This document shows positions 1 through 12,043 of a stretch of DNA of 64,000 nucleotides, one piece after another. Position 1 is the first letter of the stretch. Every line of letters begins with the position of its first letter. The DNA comes from Stereocaulon alpinum. Its lineage: Eukaryota; Ascomycota; Lecanoromycetes; Lecanorales; Stereocaulaceae. Under the pieces are notes generated by a model that saw nothing but the letters and a program-made list of their open reading frames with translations, was not told the DNA's origin and did no database searches. A program made the translations under genes and the position numbers. Location of the stretch: contig JAEUBA010000016.1 of NCBI GenBank assembly GCA_018257865.1, positions 186,001 through 250,000 of the forward strand. Direction: 5' to 3'.

Positions 1-1742
1 ACGTGGATAGGTTATCGTGTTGGTGGCCTGCCGTTTTCTTGCAGGGTACGTAGCATTATGATGGGTTGCGGTTTCTATGGTGGACCTCGGGTCAAGGCAT
101 AATGATAAGCGGGAAGCCAATGATAACGCAGATACAGGCGAAGCCCGTCCCCTAGAACGACCCAAGAAGCCGTACTGCGCAAGCGGTAACCAATCGGATC
201 AAAACAACCTCTTTGGTAGATGGCACAAATTCTGCACGGCAGGCCTATCCACGGCGCATGTCCATAGGTCAGGATAAACGTACTACACCCCTCTGCCCCT
301 TCACCCATTCGACCTGCTTACGTACATCCTTAAAGGATGCATGAGTTGCTTATGTATTGCTTTCGAGTATGCGTCTTCCGGCTCTGTTATTGGTCGTAGC
401 AATGGACGGTCTATTCGCTGTCGTTGCATCAAAGATCCTGGCTGGAACTTGGTTGCCATATAACCTGCCAAATTTGTTCCATGATGTTGTACTTCAAGTT
501 CCTACACCTCCTATACCTTTTCAGGGGTCCTTTTCCGAGATGTATGGTAACAAACAGGACGGGAAGGCATAACAGGGACTTCCTCTTCTTCTATTGTTTT
601 AGGCAATGCTGAGCCAGATATGGGAATGCCAATTTCCCTACTTCAAGAGCGTGACCGGATAGCCTGTGCATCCACCAATATGTTCTTCCATGAGATGTCA
701 GGGAGTGGTAGCATGGTAGAAAAGCTAGCAGATGTCTCGACCCAGCGCTCAGAAAGTGCAGCCAAGGCATGTTGGCTCCAAAAACCCGCTACTTGGTACA
801 CGGACAAGTAATTCTCTTAGGTAACTCCGTCGTTCTTCGGTCTCTCCATCTGTTGCTGTTAACAATTTGGATATCCGCTCTTCAATGGTTTTTGAGGATG
901 TAAAGCTCTTGAAAGTGCAGTGTCGAGCTGTGGAACAGTAGCTTATATGGGCTCCCTACCCTTAATAGTACGGCTAGAGTCCGAAAAACATCTTGAGCTC
1001 CTTGTCTGCAACGCCAATCATTGAGGTGTACTAATCCTGTAGCGTGGTTTACGGCCCATGGAACATATTTTACAGCCAGCCTTAATCCTCAAACAGCACA
1101 AGACGAACGGAAATGTTAAGGTTCGAGGAAATTTTTAGAGGTTTGCGTGTAGATCTGTCCGATCTTCTTAGACTAGATTGACATTCGCTGTTCTATCCTG
1201 GGTGCGATTGACTTTGTAGTGCGAAATGTCGCAACATATCCCATGCCAAAACAACTGTCCTCCAGCTATTTGCCAGAATAAAGTCCCGTAGAGATTCAAC
1301 ACAGGCCTCAAGGATACTGCATTGATGTTTCGAAAGCGTAAATGAGCGTCATAGGGATATCGGTGACATTACTCATAATCGCTGTCGTCGCAACATCACC
1401 CTGTCTTTTGCAATAAGCGTGGATATGTTGGCTTATTCGAGAGACAAGCTCTCGGTAGTTGCTGGCCCCAATGCCTAGTAGCGTGAGCATGTGGATATTG
1501 CAGAAAGCCCCCCCTGCAAACTATGAAAGCTATAGAGTGTGTTGCCAAATGATTGATCTACGGAACTTAACAGGAGTCCAACCAGTGGGATATTTGACTT
1601 CATTGCCAGTAATTGATAATTTTGAAGCCACACTTGCGGCCAACCCTGTGGATCCATATATGATAAACGGATTTGGATCAGCTATTGCTCATAAGACGTC
1701 CAGGAAGCCACATTATGCGAGTTGTCGCAGTGGAACCGAGCA
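1..1742. other. No gene recognised
   Basis: Short open frames occur on both strands, but none is longer than about 136 codons and none resembles a protein I know. The longest, on the plus strand at 1459-1869, runs into the antisense of the lysine-rich gene and is treated as a shadow. I see no tRNA, repeat or transposon end here. Confidence 0.5.
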
Positions 1743-3019
1743 TTACGCCTCCTCTGCTGCCCAATTACCCTTCTTTCGCTTCTTCTTTTTCTTACCCTCA
1801 CCATCCCCAGCTTCGTCATTGTCCTCCCCGCGGCGTTTCTTTGGAATCGACCTATCAGCAAGCACATGATCAGTCGAACTTTTCACTCTCTTTCTCTTCG
1901 GCTTATCTGTCTCAACAGCCATGGCATGGTCCTCAGCTTTTGTGCTGGAGGCCTCGCCTACTAGTGTAGGCTTGTCGTTTGATTCGCGCTTGCGTTTTTT
2001 CTCCTCCCTTCGTTTCCGCTTCTCTTCCTTGACCTTCAGTCGAGCGTCGACTTCCCTTGATATATCCTCAAACTCCACTTTCTCAGTCTCTTCGCCACAT
2101 GGCAGCTCCCCCTCGTGATGTTTTTTGGCTTTTTTATGCCTTCCAGGCGATGCAGATTGGAGCGGTGAGACGCCTCGCTTCATAGGCTGTTTGGGCATGC
2201 CAGGTAGATTTACAGGCGTTGGCTTGGTATCGATGATGAAATATGGATTGTCACCCTCTGCCTCGGTCGTGGCTTCCTGAGGCCTCTTCGTGCCCGCTGT
2301 TCCATTGAGGGTCGCATGCTCTTTGGGCGTAATTTTCGTAGGCCCCTCGAACGCTGAGCCAGAACCGCTCCCACTACCTTGACCCTTCGCAGCCATTGCT
2401 GCTCTCATTTCAACTAGTGTCCGTCTCTTGATGCCCTTGCTCTGTCCAACCTGGTACTCGACGTCAGGGTGGCTGATATCTAGGCCCCGCTTTCTAGCCT
2501 CCGCTGCTGCTCGTCCGTATTCCTCTGCAGCTTTCCCGTATTCATGATCGGCAGGGGAGTATCCAGGGTACATTGAAGCTGATGAAGACCCTAGAGGCAC
2601 TTGTTCGCGTTGTCTCGGTGGTGGTACCTGGTCTGCCTCAGCACTTGATCACAGCAAAACAGTCCGTGTATTCCGTACGAAAGTTCTCGACTGGTGCTTC
2701 GACACTCGCAGCATTTCGTTTGTGCGATCCACGAGTTCCATGATCATGTTCCAATTGCCCGAGCCTTCAACTGTGTGTTTTCGGATCATGTCAATCATTT
2801 TGAGATGCCCTTCGACCAAAGAAATATGATGCTTGAAAATCTGGAGCACCGCTCGTCAGGCCTGCTCAGCTGATTCTTGGTGGGATCTCTCACCTCTGGC
2901 CATGGAATGTGTCGTGCGGGCGCTGGTCCATGCCCAGTTCCCCGCTTTGGTACCCCACGAATGCCACCGCCCTTGGTTTCAGGCCCCGGCCCATAGGCTT
3001 CCTTTCGCTCTTGAGCCAT
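1743..3019 (-). CDS. Lysine-rich, probably nuclear protein of unknown function (3 exons)
   Basis: I do not recognise the family. Three minus-strand segments join in frame: 3019-2894, 2840-2679 and 2627-1743. The introns are 53 nt (2893-2841, GTGAGA...CTGACG...CAG) and about 51 nt (2678-2628). The second intron removes an in-frame TGA at 2651-2649. The first segment is open to 3077 without another ATG, so an upstream exon or 5' truncation is possible; MAQERKEAYG at 3019 is the first ATG. The middle exon reads as an amphipathic helix-rich stretch. The last 285 codons are hydrophilic, with runs of Lys/Arg/Glu and a terminal block rich in K (KKKKKRKK), which suggests a nuclear or nucleolar protein. 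Alternatively it is the surviving 3' part of a larger gene, since nothing coding lies upstream. The reading frame is well supported; the function is unknown. Confidence 0.55.
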
Positions 3020-4583
3020 AGCGAGAAGGCTTCGCAATGACTTCGGGAAAGTGGTTGCGATTACTCTTTCACATATTTACAACTATTTGCCAAGATTTCG
3101 AGTACTTTCACGCTAATCTCGGCAATGACCACTAGCCTGCCCGCTAGAACCTGCCGCCTTGATCGCCAAGTTTAAGACACATTGACTAAGAGGTTTAGGC
3201 CACTTTATGACTGTTCCCATATCAGTAGACCTCCTTCGTCTGAATGCGGATGCTTCGTTGGTGGGATTCTTTCTCTACAAAATATACATTGCAGACTACA
3301 TGCGTGAAATCATGATAATCAATGCCAGGAAAAGTGATTTGACATAAGGACCGTGACGGGATAGATACGTATATATTAGGCTTAAGCCTGATTCACGAGA
3401 TCAACTTGCAAAGCAATGTGTACACCAACGCTTCCCAACGACTCGTATGCTGATCCTAAACACGAGGTGTACTAAGGCGCCTCACCCATTCCACAAGCTC
3501 TGCCCCAACCCAGTTGCCGTTCCTATCTGTCTTATAAAACCCCAGCATCTTTCCACTGTTGCTCTATATAGACGGTTGAGGACCTCTTCCTTTTTTTTTT
3601 TTTTTTGGACAACGGTCAGATAAAGTCACAATCTGAGCGTTTCAGATTCCACACCTGAAGGCCAGGCTATTTTTGTCATTATCGAAGACTGTCTAGATGT
3701 CTAATTGGGCCAATGTTATTTATGTTCTGCTGTCCATACGGCATGAGCTAACGCGGGCTAGGGGTTCTCAGAACGAGCCCCCCGGGCAAGCCCCTAGAAA
3801 GTTATCGCCTTAGAAATTGAACTTTCATGGGCGGCGTTAGGCCCACGTTCCGGGACCCTTTTGGGGTAGCATCAACCCTGTTGTGTTCTCGATGAGACTG
3901 CCACAGGAATTACCTAAGAATCCGTTCGCCGAGAACTTCCTTAGCATCCGATGATTTCCTAATCACAAGCTTTCTCAAAAGCTTCCGGCTAGATGCTTGG
4001 AGAGCTTGACGAGTTCTACAAAGCTTCATGGGATTTTTGAGTCTTCCAAGTCAGTGACTGAGGCGTTGGTGCGGTGGGCAGAAACTCTGATGACTGCTAA
4101 AGAGTCTTGTCAACATCGAAGAAGATTCGAGACTACCCCGGAAGGCCCCCTGCAAGGCGGGCCCTGGAGCCGTCTGGAGATTCACTAACACTCAGACACT
4201 TCTTAGGCGTACAACATACGTTCCCAATAGATACATATGCCTACGCGTGATCTCTCACCCTCTATACAAATGTGTGGCCTCTAGAGTACACAGTAGGATT
4301 ACAGTAGTACTGGTTGAGCCACTAGGTGGTAACCAAGGAAGAAACCAGTGACTGTTGGGTCTTAAAGTAGGGGCTTGCTTATAGGGCACCCATAATATGA
4401 ACTTCATTTTGGATGCTGACGAGGAAGTGATCTGAGTGCGGCTCGGCCCGATGCCCTCCGCGATCTTGGCGTTATCTCAATCCCGCGGATCAGACTAAGC
4501 CAAGTAAGCACGTATGGATCCTACAGTGCGCACTCGGTCAGCCATAGAAACATTCAAATAATCTCACCCCTTCATACTTCGCC
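3020..4583. other. Gene-free stretch upstream of the NLR gene
   Basis: No convincing coding region. A 16-17 nt T-run lies near 3591-3607. The sequence just before 4584 (TTCGCCATGG) gives the NLR gene a good start context. Nothing else is recognisable. Confidence 0.45.
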
Positions 4584-7430
4584 ATGGCGGAAGCTATTGC
4601 CGTCATCAGTTTTTTATCAGCTATCGGTTCTCTCGCTAGTTATGGAAGTACAGTCGTCACGCGATTGAATGAATTCCGGAAGAATGTCAAAGATCTGCCT
4701 GCAAGCTTCCTTCACATTAGCGTCCAGCTGCCGCTTCTAGTAGAGATTGTCCGTCGTCTCTCTAGCCATGCTAGCCAAGGCGAGATTGACTCTGAGACAG
4801 AGAAGCTTTTGGCCCCTGTAGTGCAAGGTCTTCACAATGAGATCAAGAAGCTTGACATGGTGCTCCTAAGAGTTCTACCGTCCGCGAAGGCCTCAACGTG
4901 GGAGAAAGGCGTCAAGGCTGTCAAGTCTGTAGGGGCACAGAAAGACGTCGATGAATTCGCAGCGGTGATTCGCGATTACGTTTCGAATCTTGCTGCGTTC
5001 CAGACCACACACAATAGCGATCTCATCCGCAGATTAGGGACCTTTCTTGAAGAGCAAAGGGCTAGGACTCCGACACCTGAACCTACACCAACCAGATCAG
5101 TTGTCTGGTTGAACAGGTACGACAGCGATCCAGACTTTGTCGGGCGCGAAGGTACAATGGTCGAGATTGAGCGGCAGCTGAAGGAGAAGAACCATCGGGT
5201 GGCACTCGTAGGGATCGGTGGCGTCGGGTAAAACTCTCTCGAGCTTCTGCAGTCATAATTCCCTAATCTAGAACCATCTAGGAAGTCTCGGGTTGCAATT
5301 CAATACTGCTACCTATTTCGGCAACGATATCCCGAGACTCATATCCTTTGGGTATACGGTAGTACCAGACCCAGGTTGGAGACTGATTATCAGAGAATAG
5401 CTAAAGCCTTGAAAATGCCTGTTCGGGAAGATCGTAATATTGATGTGCTACGAATGGTCTGTGACTGGCTCAGTGATGAGGAAAACGGGCCTTGGTTGAT
5501 GATTCTGGACAACGCCGATGACGACGAACTCTGGCTTGGATCTAATGCTCGGACACCTTCTTCAGAAAGTTCGTTGCCCCTCATTGATTATCTACCCCGA
5601 TGTGATCATGGAGGTATTCTTGTTACTACGAGAGACAGTCAATTAGGTTACAGACTCACCGAAAGCAAGCAAACCCCAATCCAGATCACAAGATTTGAGC
5701 CGGACGAAGCACGGCTCTTGCTTATGGCCAAGCTTGCTGATGACAAGACTCTCAGCCGCGACAACGCAGACGAGCTCACGAATGCATTGGAGTATTTGCC
5801 GCTTACCATAACGCAAGCCGCCGCTTATTTGAGACAGATCGATATCTCAGCCTCCGAATACCTCAATCTTTTCAGGAAAGGCGAAGCCGACATACCTAAT
5901 CTTCTAGAGTCGAGTATTGACGACCCAGGACGAGATCGTGAGACATCAAATTCCGTGTTCCATACCTGGAAGCTATCTTTTGACCAAATATCAAAGCAGA
6001 GTCCCCCTGCCGCAGATATGTTATCTCTGATGGCTGTCCTTGACAGACAAGCTATCCCGGAGGAGCTTCTGCATGGACCTGATGTAAGCTTCCTCGACTT
6101 CAAGGCGGCTGTCTCCAGGCTCAAGGCGTTCTCTCTGATCAACGTGGAGAGGTCATCCTCCAAGTACAGCATGCATCGCTTGGTCCAGCTCTCAACACAG
6201 AAATGGTTGGAACATCATGGCACTCTTTCGATGTGGGAGAAAGTGGCATTGGCGGCTGTAGCCCGTGTCTTTCCTAGTAACGTGGAGTACAACGTGTGGC
6301 AACTGATACAGGATTTAAACTCCCATGCCCAGATTGTGCTCAGGTACAATATTACTACAAGAAGCTGTCAGGTGGCTCGAGCGAACATCTTACACGGTAT
6401 GGGCCACTATTGCTTAGAACAAGGTCAGGACACATCCGCCCTGGATATCCTCTCACAGTCTCGAGAGCTCCGAGTCGAAAATCTTGGACCAGAGCACGAA
6501 GACACGCTAACGACGATTGGCCTGCTGAGCGTAGCTTACAACAAACTTAATCACTACACAGAGGCCTACAAAATGCAGACAGCACTCTTGGAAACCGCGG
6601 ACCGCGCATTGGGGCCAAGCCATCGGCTAACGCTAAAATGTATGTCCAGGTTAGCGGTTACGTATAATAAAAAGGGAGAGCTAAGTCGGGCTGAAGAGCT
6701 GCAGTTACGGACTTTGAAGGCCATGGAGCGAGAGCTCGGTTTGGAGGACAAGATCACTATGACGGAGATGAACAATCTCGCTTTTACATACAACAAGCAA
6801 GGAAAGTGGCAGGATGCAGAGGAGATCGGATTGAGGACGCTGGAGCTCCGAACACAGGTGCTTGGCCCAGCGCACCCAGATACGCTTACGATCATGGCAA
6901 GTCTAGCTTGGACTTATCGAGAGCAGGGACGTTGGGAGGAAACCGAGCAGCTGGAGCGAAAAGCCTTAGCACAGCGGTTGGAGAGTCTAGGACCGGACCA
7001 CCCAAAGACACTGCTTACAATGGCAAATCTGGCACGCACTCACAGCAGGCGCGGAGGGTGGAGTGAAGCGGAGATGCTTCATGAAGAAGTGCTGGACAGA
7101 TACAGACGGTTGTTGGGCGCAAATCATCATAATACTCGTCGCGCAGAAGAGGAGCTGGCTAGGCTAAGATTAACCATGAAACGAGATGAAGTCAATAGGA
7201 CGCCAAATTCGCGACTACTTAGTCCAGGTTGGAGTGAAACGAGATCTCGAGCTAGAGGTTTACGGCCAACAGACAGCTACCGGCCTTCCTACGGGAGAAA
7301 TCAGAGCGCGGGCTCATTGAGTCCTTGTGGACCTGGTGGCTATGATCGTAGACCGAGAAGACGAAGTGCGTCACCCTACGGCGAGCATGAAATGGACTGG
7401 CAGCGCTCCCTAGATTGGCGAAAGAAATAG
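4584..7430 (+). CDS. STAND NTPase / NOD-like receptor with SesA-like N-terminus, NB-ARC and TPR repeats
   Basis: Two exons, 4584-5227 and 5282-7430, are separated by a 54-nt intron (GTAAAA...CTAATC...TAG) that splits the Walker A motif. Joining restores GIGGVGKS at residues 210-217 and gives 930 residues. The N-terminal ~125 residues look like the helical domain that heads many fungal NLRs (SesA/NACHT N-terminal type). The NB-ARC shows Walker B (LMILDNADD, ~287-295), a sensor-like ILVTTRD (~327-333), a GLPLA-like LPLT (~387) and an MHD-like MHRLVQ (~512). From ~residue 600 there are about five 42-residue TPRs of kinesin-light-chain type (LGPEHEDTL, LGPSHRLTL, LGPAHPDTL, LGPDHPKTL), then an Arg/Ser/Gly-rich tail. 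Fungal NLRs sense non-self and can trigger heterokaryon incompatibility or cell death. That role is inferred from the family. The gene appears intact. Confidence 0.9.
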
Positions 7431-8911
7431 TCTGTTCATGTGCTTGACGCTGATCCGAACTTCTTTGCATATGGGCTCTACCTTTCAGCGTATTACGTAG
7501 GTCTAAACAGGGACTAGGCCTCAATTAGACTCTCTACGATATCACGAGCTGATAATAGAAGCGTTCTGCGGTACAAATACGATAGTCATCAGCATTCGAG
7601 AGAATCGACTTGGACTTCTTATCACAGGATTCGGGAAAGTGAACACGGCGCATTTAGATGTTTCGAGCCAAAATTCAGAGGGACGATGGTGTTCAGTCAG
7701 AGATAGAAGATCGCGTCATGAACATTGCAATGCGATAGAATAATATGAAAATCCATCAAGTAGATAGACACGGAAATAGTGATGGTGGGCTAGCAAAAAA
7801 CAGTGACAAGCGTCTAGACTTCCAGAATCATGGTTTGTGCCTGTTTCCATGCCTTCCTCACTCACTAACATGTTTGCGGTTGCGTGAACCATGTCTCCAC
7901 GCTCCATATGATGAAGCTTCACTACATCTGCCGCCCGTCACTTCCTCTTGGTTAGTCTGTCACCATCATTACTCCATGCAAAACGAAGTGAAGCTGGCGC
8001 GCTTGACTTGATGCAAATCTATGGTTGCTCAGATTCACCACTGTTTTCATCCTTGCCAGGATGTGCTCTCACTCTGCCAACTAGAAGCAACTCACGCGCG
8101 ATTGCTTCCGCGCTTTACCAGAAATATTGCATACAACCCTTTGACAGCCACTCCTGCCGCTGCCTTTGAGATCCGACAGCTTTCAAGGCTAGAGCTGATA
8201 AAGATCCGACCAGGGACATACTAATAGGTTCTAGCTCCATGAATAAGAGAGCGCTTCTCACTCAGACGGTGTGCCAAACGCCCGATATATCAGAGCCGTT
8301 CACGATAGAGGATAAGCCTTGCCTCAACTTCGTACTATCAGTTGAAAAGTCTCTAGTATACCATGCTCCTTCTCCTGCTGGCAAAAGGGACTTCTCAATG
8401 ATATCATCTCTACTCTCGCCGTTCTTACATCAGCATCTGCTACCGCAAGTGAAGGAATTACAGGCAAAAGACACAACACAATACCTGTAACCTCACGCTT
8501 TGCCTAGGCCTTGGAAGAGCAAGTGTCCTAAACCTACTATCAAACATCGACCGGAGATGCAAGCACTCTGAGAGTAAAATGAGAGTCAATTGCCACACTT
8601 ACTCATGAAGGCGAGATTGCTGAAAGATCGTGTTATGCTGATTCGCCTCCCTATTCACTCCTTGAAATTGTCTGTAAATCGCACATGACCCACTTTCAGG
8701 GCCAAGTGTCACACTTGTCAAAACCAGTACGCGCTCTGCAATCACAATGATGCTTAGCTAGTGATTCCTCACACTCTCAGCGGTAAGCGTACCTGACACC
8801 TCCTTAGATGCTCCGACACCTGTCGTCCTCCAAACCACATCTCCTCTTTTTGGCGATTGGACTTTCGGAACGAATCAGCTCGAGGATCAGACTTCGAGCT
8901 TACCACCAGCG
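7431..8911. other. No gene recognised between NLR and APH-like copy 1
   Basis: Small open frames (for example plus strand 8239-8490) show no familiar motif or splice-linked continuation. I see no repeat or RNA gene. The stretch directly before 8912 may be the former promoter of APH-like copy 1. Confidence 0.4.
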
Positions 8912-11455
8912 ATGGCTGGAACGACAAGCCAGAGAGCGCTCTCCGCCCGGAGTGAGTTTAAACATATAGAATCTGGATCAAATGACATCAAAGCGATTGA
9001 ACAGCACTTGATGAATCGCGACAACCCAACAGTCATTGCACAGTCTTACCTTATCCCTCCACCTGCATCTATTCCTACAGCAATGTTCACAAGTCCACAT
9101 TGCGTGCCAGCGCCACGCATCGAGGAGCGGGAGATCCCATGGGAGGACGAGACCTTGAGTCTAAAAACAGTCACAAACTCGACAGCCGAATCGACTGCTT
9201 CTCTAAGCTCCAAGTCATTAAAATCGGCAGGTCTTGAGTCGGGTGGCATTGGAGCACTCGGGCAGCATCTGCTCAGGCAGGACGACTCGACAGATGTTAC
9301 ATGGTCCTATTCGAACCGTCCGATGATAGCTGCTCCTACGACTGTTTCCAAGCGCTCACACTCTATATCAGCACTACACTTCGACAAGGCTCGGCATTTG
9401 GGATCCCTGATCGATAGCGACTACGCCAGATCATCCTTAGCACGACCCTTCATTGCCCTGAAACTCTATAACGGTGGCCCAGGGATGATAGGTGACGATG
9501 ACCCATTGCTGGACCCACTATCCTCACCTTCTCTGACATCTAGTCGAAGCGTTAGTGCAGGCTCACGTACAAGTTCAGGCTCGGACAAGTCGGCAAAAAG
9601 CTTACAGTCGTGCAGAAGAAGGTCGAGGTCTCTTCCAGTATTTACAGTGAATGATGACCATATCAACGCGGACTCCAGCTTTGACAATGGACACCCTAAA
9701 ATGCCTGTGCTAGCGAGACGAGACAATAAGCGCAATATGCTACATCCCTTGCGCAACGTGGAGCAATGTGTGAGCGGCGCTGCCGCATCAATCACTAATG
9801 CTACACTGACCCGTCTGCCAGACCATGTTTCCGACTCTATGGAATCGGTACTGCAGACAAGCTCTGAGAGTATTCTGGCGATCAGGAGACCCCAATTCCC
9901 AATTCGTGTCTCCAACGTCTTGTCTCCACCCTTCTCTCCGGAAGCACAAAGACGCAAGATGCGATGGAGATATCACTTCGACTTCGATCTATACGCACAC
10001 TGCATTGTGGAGCCAGACATCAGAAGTATCAAAAAGGTGGTATGGCCGTACATAAGACTCGTTGCGCCTCAGACAAGCGAGATCTCAGTAGAGTACCAGA
10101 CGCAAGGAAGTTACAATAAAGTCTACACCATCATTACATCGAACGGAGCAACTGGATTGTATAGAGAATACATCTTCCGGGTAGCTTTGCCAATCTACCC
10201 GTACCACAAAGTCGAGAGCGATGTTGCTACAACTGAATTCGTCAGACACTCGACGAGTATGCCGGTCCCCATAATCTACGCTTTTAACTCTGCCGACAAT
10301 GAGCTAGGTTTCGAGTAGATGCTCATGGAGAAAGTCGCAGCGAAACCGCTCCACAGCGTGTGGGATGATATCGACTACTGCGCGAAAGAGATGCTCGTCG
10401 GACAACTAGCAGCTTGGAATGATTAGCTGGCTAGATTTGCTTTTAACAAGATAGGATCTATCTACATGCAAGACAATGGTTCCATATTGCAATTTTACAT
10501 TGGTCCATCCATTCATTGTCGGCTATATGAAGGCGACCGGCTCTCGCAGCCAATACCTCGCGGTCCTTTCGACTCCCTACAGGCTTTCTGTGACTCGATC
10601 CTCGAAGCCACTGAAGCATTTGCCAGCGATCCCAGCCACAACGAACGTCTAGCCTTGGAAGAATCTGCCACAGATGAGGATGTCAATTCCCTCAGAGACG
10701 GAATACTAGTAGAAGCCCTTAGCAAGGAAGCCGAAGTGCCTGTGAATATTGGACAACGCACCGCTTCTGAATCACAGGATAGGCAAACCGCAGAAGATAC
10801 CATCCTCGCGCAGGCAGACATGGATGATCGACAGAATGAGTTGGATCGGGCACTTAGAAGGAAAATCCTTACTCAAGTCATCGAAGACTTGGATATTTAC
10901 CGGTACTCAATCTCGGGCCTCTGTCCAAATCCGCCTGTATCTAAACCGATGACCACAATGCTCGTACATCCTGACCTTTTGATCGCGAATATTTTCGTGA
11001 ACGATACTGGCCGCCCTGTTGCAATTATTGACTGGGAGCGAGTCCACCTGGAGCCAGATACTTTAGTACCGGGTATGCCCTTGTTCCTGCAACACGAATT
11101 TGGTGATGTCTACTACGACGCATTGGCAGATGGCAAATTCATTCCTGACGCTCGTAAGGTAACAATGAATGCAATACAGCTGGCTGAGATCAGAAGATAA
11201 GACGAAGCTAGTTACTCTGAGGTGGTGTTGAGATTCGATTTGACGAAACTTCGTACACTTTACCGAGAGACACTAGAACACCTTGCTTCTCCACTGTACA
11301 AGGTATTGGACCGGGACCCTGACTGCTTCGAGCAGCAGCTAATACAACGCGTATACTGGCCAGAAAAGCCACATTTTCCAGACGCCCTAGATTGGGTGAC
11401 AGATCATCTTACAGAGGAGTGGCTGGGCTTGACTGATAATGATGAGCGTGATTGA
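8912..11455 (+). pseudogene. APH-like phosphotransferase, copy 1, with three in-frame stops
   Basis: One uninterrupted 848-codon frame runs from ATG 8912 to 11455, broken only by TAG at 10316-10318, TAG at 10424-10426 and TAA at 11198-11200. The C-terminal half is a fungal aminoglycoside-phosphotransferase-type kinase fold: a glycine-loop-like segment (GSYNKVYTI), RVALPIYPYHKVESDVATTE, MLMEKV, the catalytic MLVHPDLLIANIFV and the metal-binding AIIDWE. The N-terminal ~350 residues are Ser/Thr-rich and hold two diverged copies of a module of the form IKAIEQHLM-RD-P followed by RSxSxxAL. The duplicate at 14213 has Trp (TGG) at the first stop and Gln (CAG) at the second. Both changes are C-to-T transitions in a CpA context, as RIP would make. 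No frameshift is seen. A readthrough or truncated product (468 residues, lacking the catalytic loop) is possible, but loss of function is more likely. Confidence 0.8.
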
Positions 11456-12043
11456 AAGGCAGATTAGATTTGATGAATGGATCATTACATCGACGATGCC
11501 TGAATTTCTCTCTAGGGCTTGGTAGTGTAGGTGCTTGACCAGAATCAAAAGGGCAGATTTGATATGGTTCAATCTACTGCATAACAATAAGAGACGACAG
11601 AAATAGTGTCTGCGAGATTCAGTAACAGGGGCCCTTCGTACACTTGTAGCTCCAGGCAACGTATCCTGATTCCAGTTGCGATATACAACCAGAACCTCGA
11701 GCTTAACAATCATTTCCTTGACGGTATCTTGGCTTAATTCATTACCATTCGAGCACGGAACTTCTCGAAAGAAACAATTTGATGAATCCTCTCATTAAGA
11801 AAGTTGCAAGCCTAAAAGCTAATTGTGATATCGACCGAACGGACCGCTGGACAGCATCCGATGCCGTCTTGCTTTCAGTTCCATTGTCTTAGAGTCATAA
11901 AAGCGACACCCTTCAACATCCTATGCAAACTATCTTGAATGATGGATTACTAAGCTCGAAGTATGCTTGCATAATTAGTCTTTGAGATACCCGACATCTC
12001 CCTGAAGGCTTTCGTGAATGTGGATCATTCCACGCATTCCACA
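11456..12043. other. Convergent intergenic region of module copy 1
   Basis: This lies between the 3' ends of APH-like copy 1 (+) and the MSP-domain gene A (-). No coding potential, repeat or RNA gene is evident. Confidence 0.4.

Noticed and set aside
1459..1869. 136-codon plus-strand open frame
   Set aside because: Overlaps the antisense of the lysine-rich gene and shows no recognisable protein feature.
10316..10426. Intron explanation for the two TAG codons in APH-like copy 1
   Set aside because: Protein similarity to copy 2 continues straight through both stops in the same frame, so nothing is missing to be spliced out.
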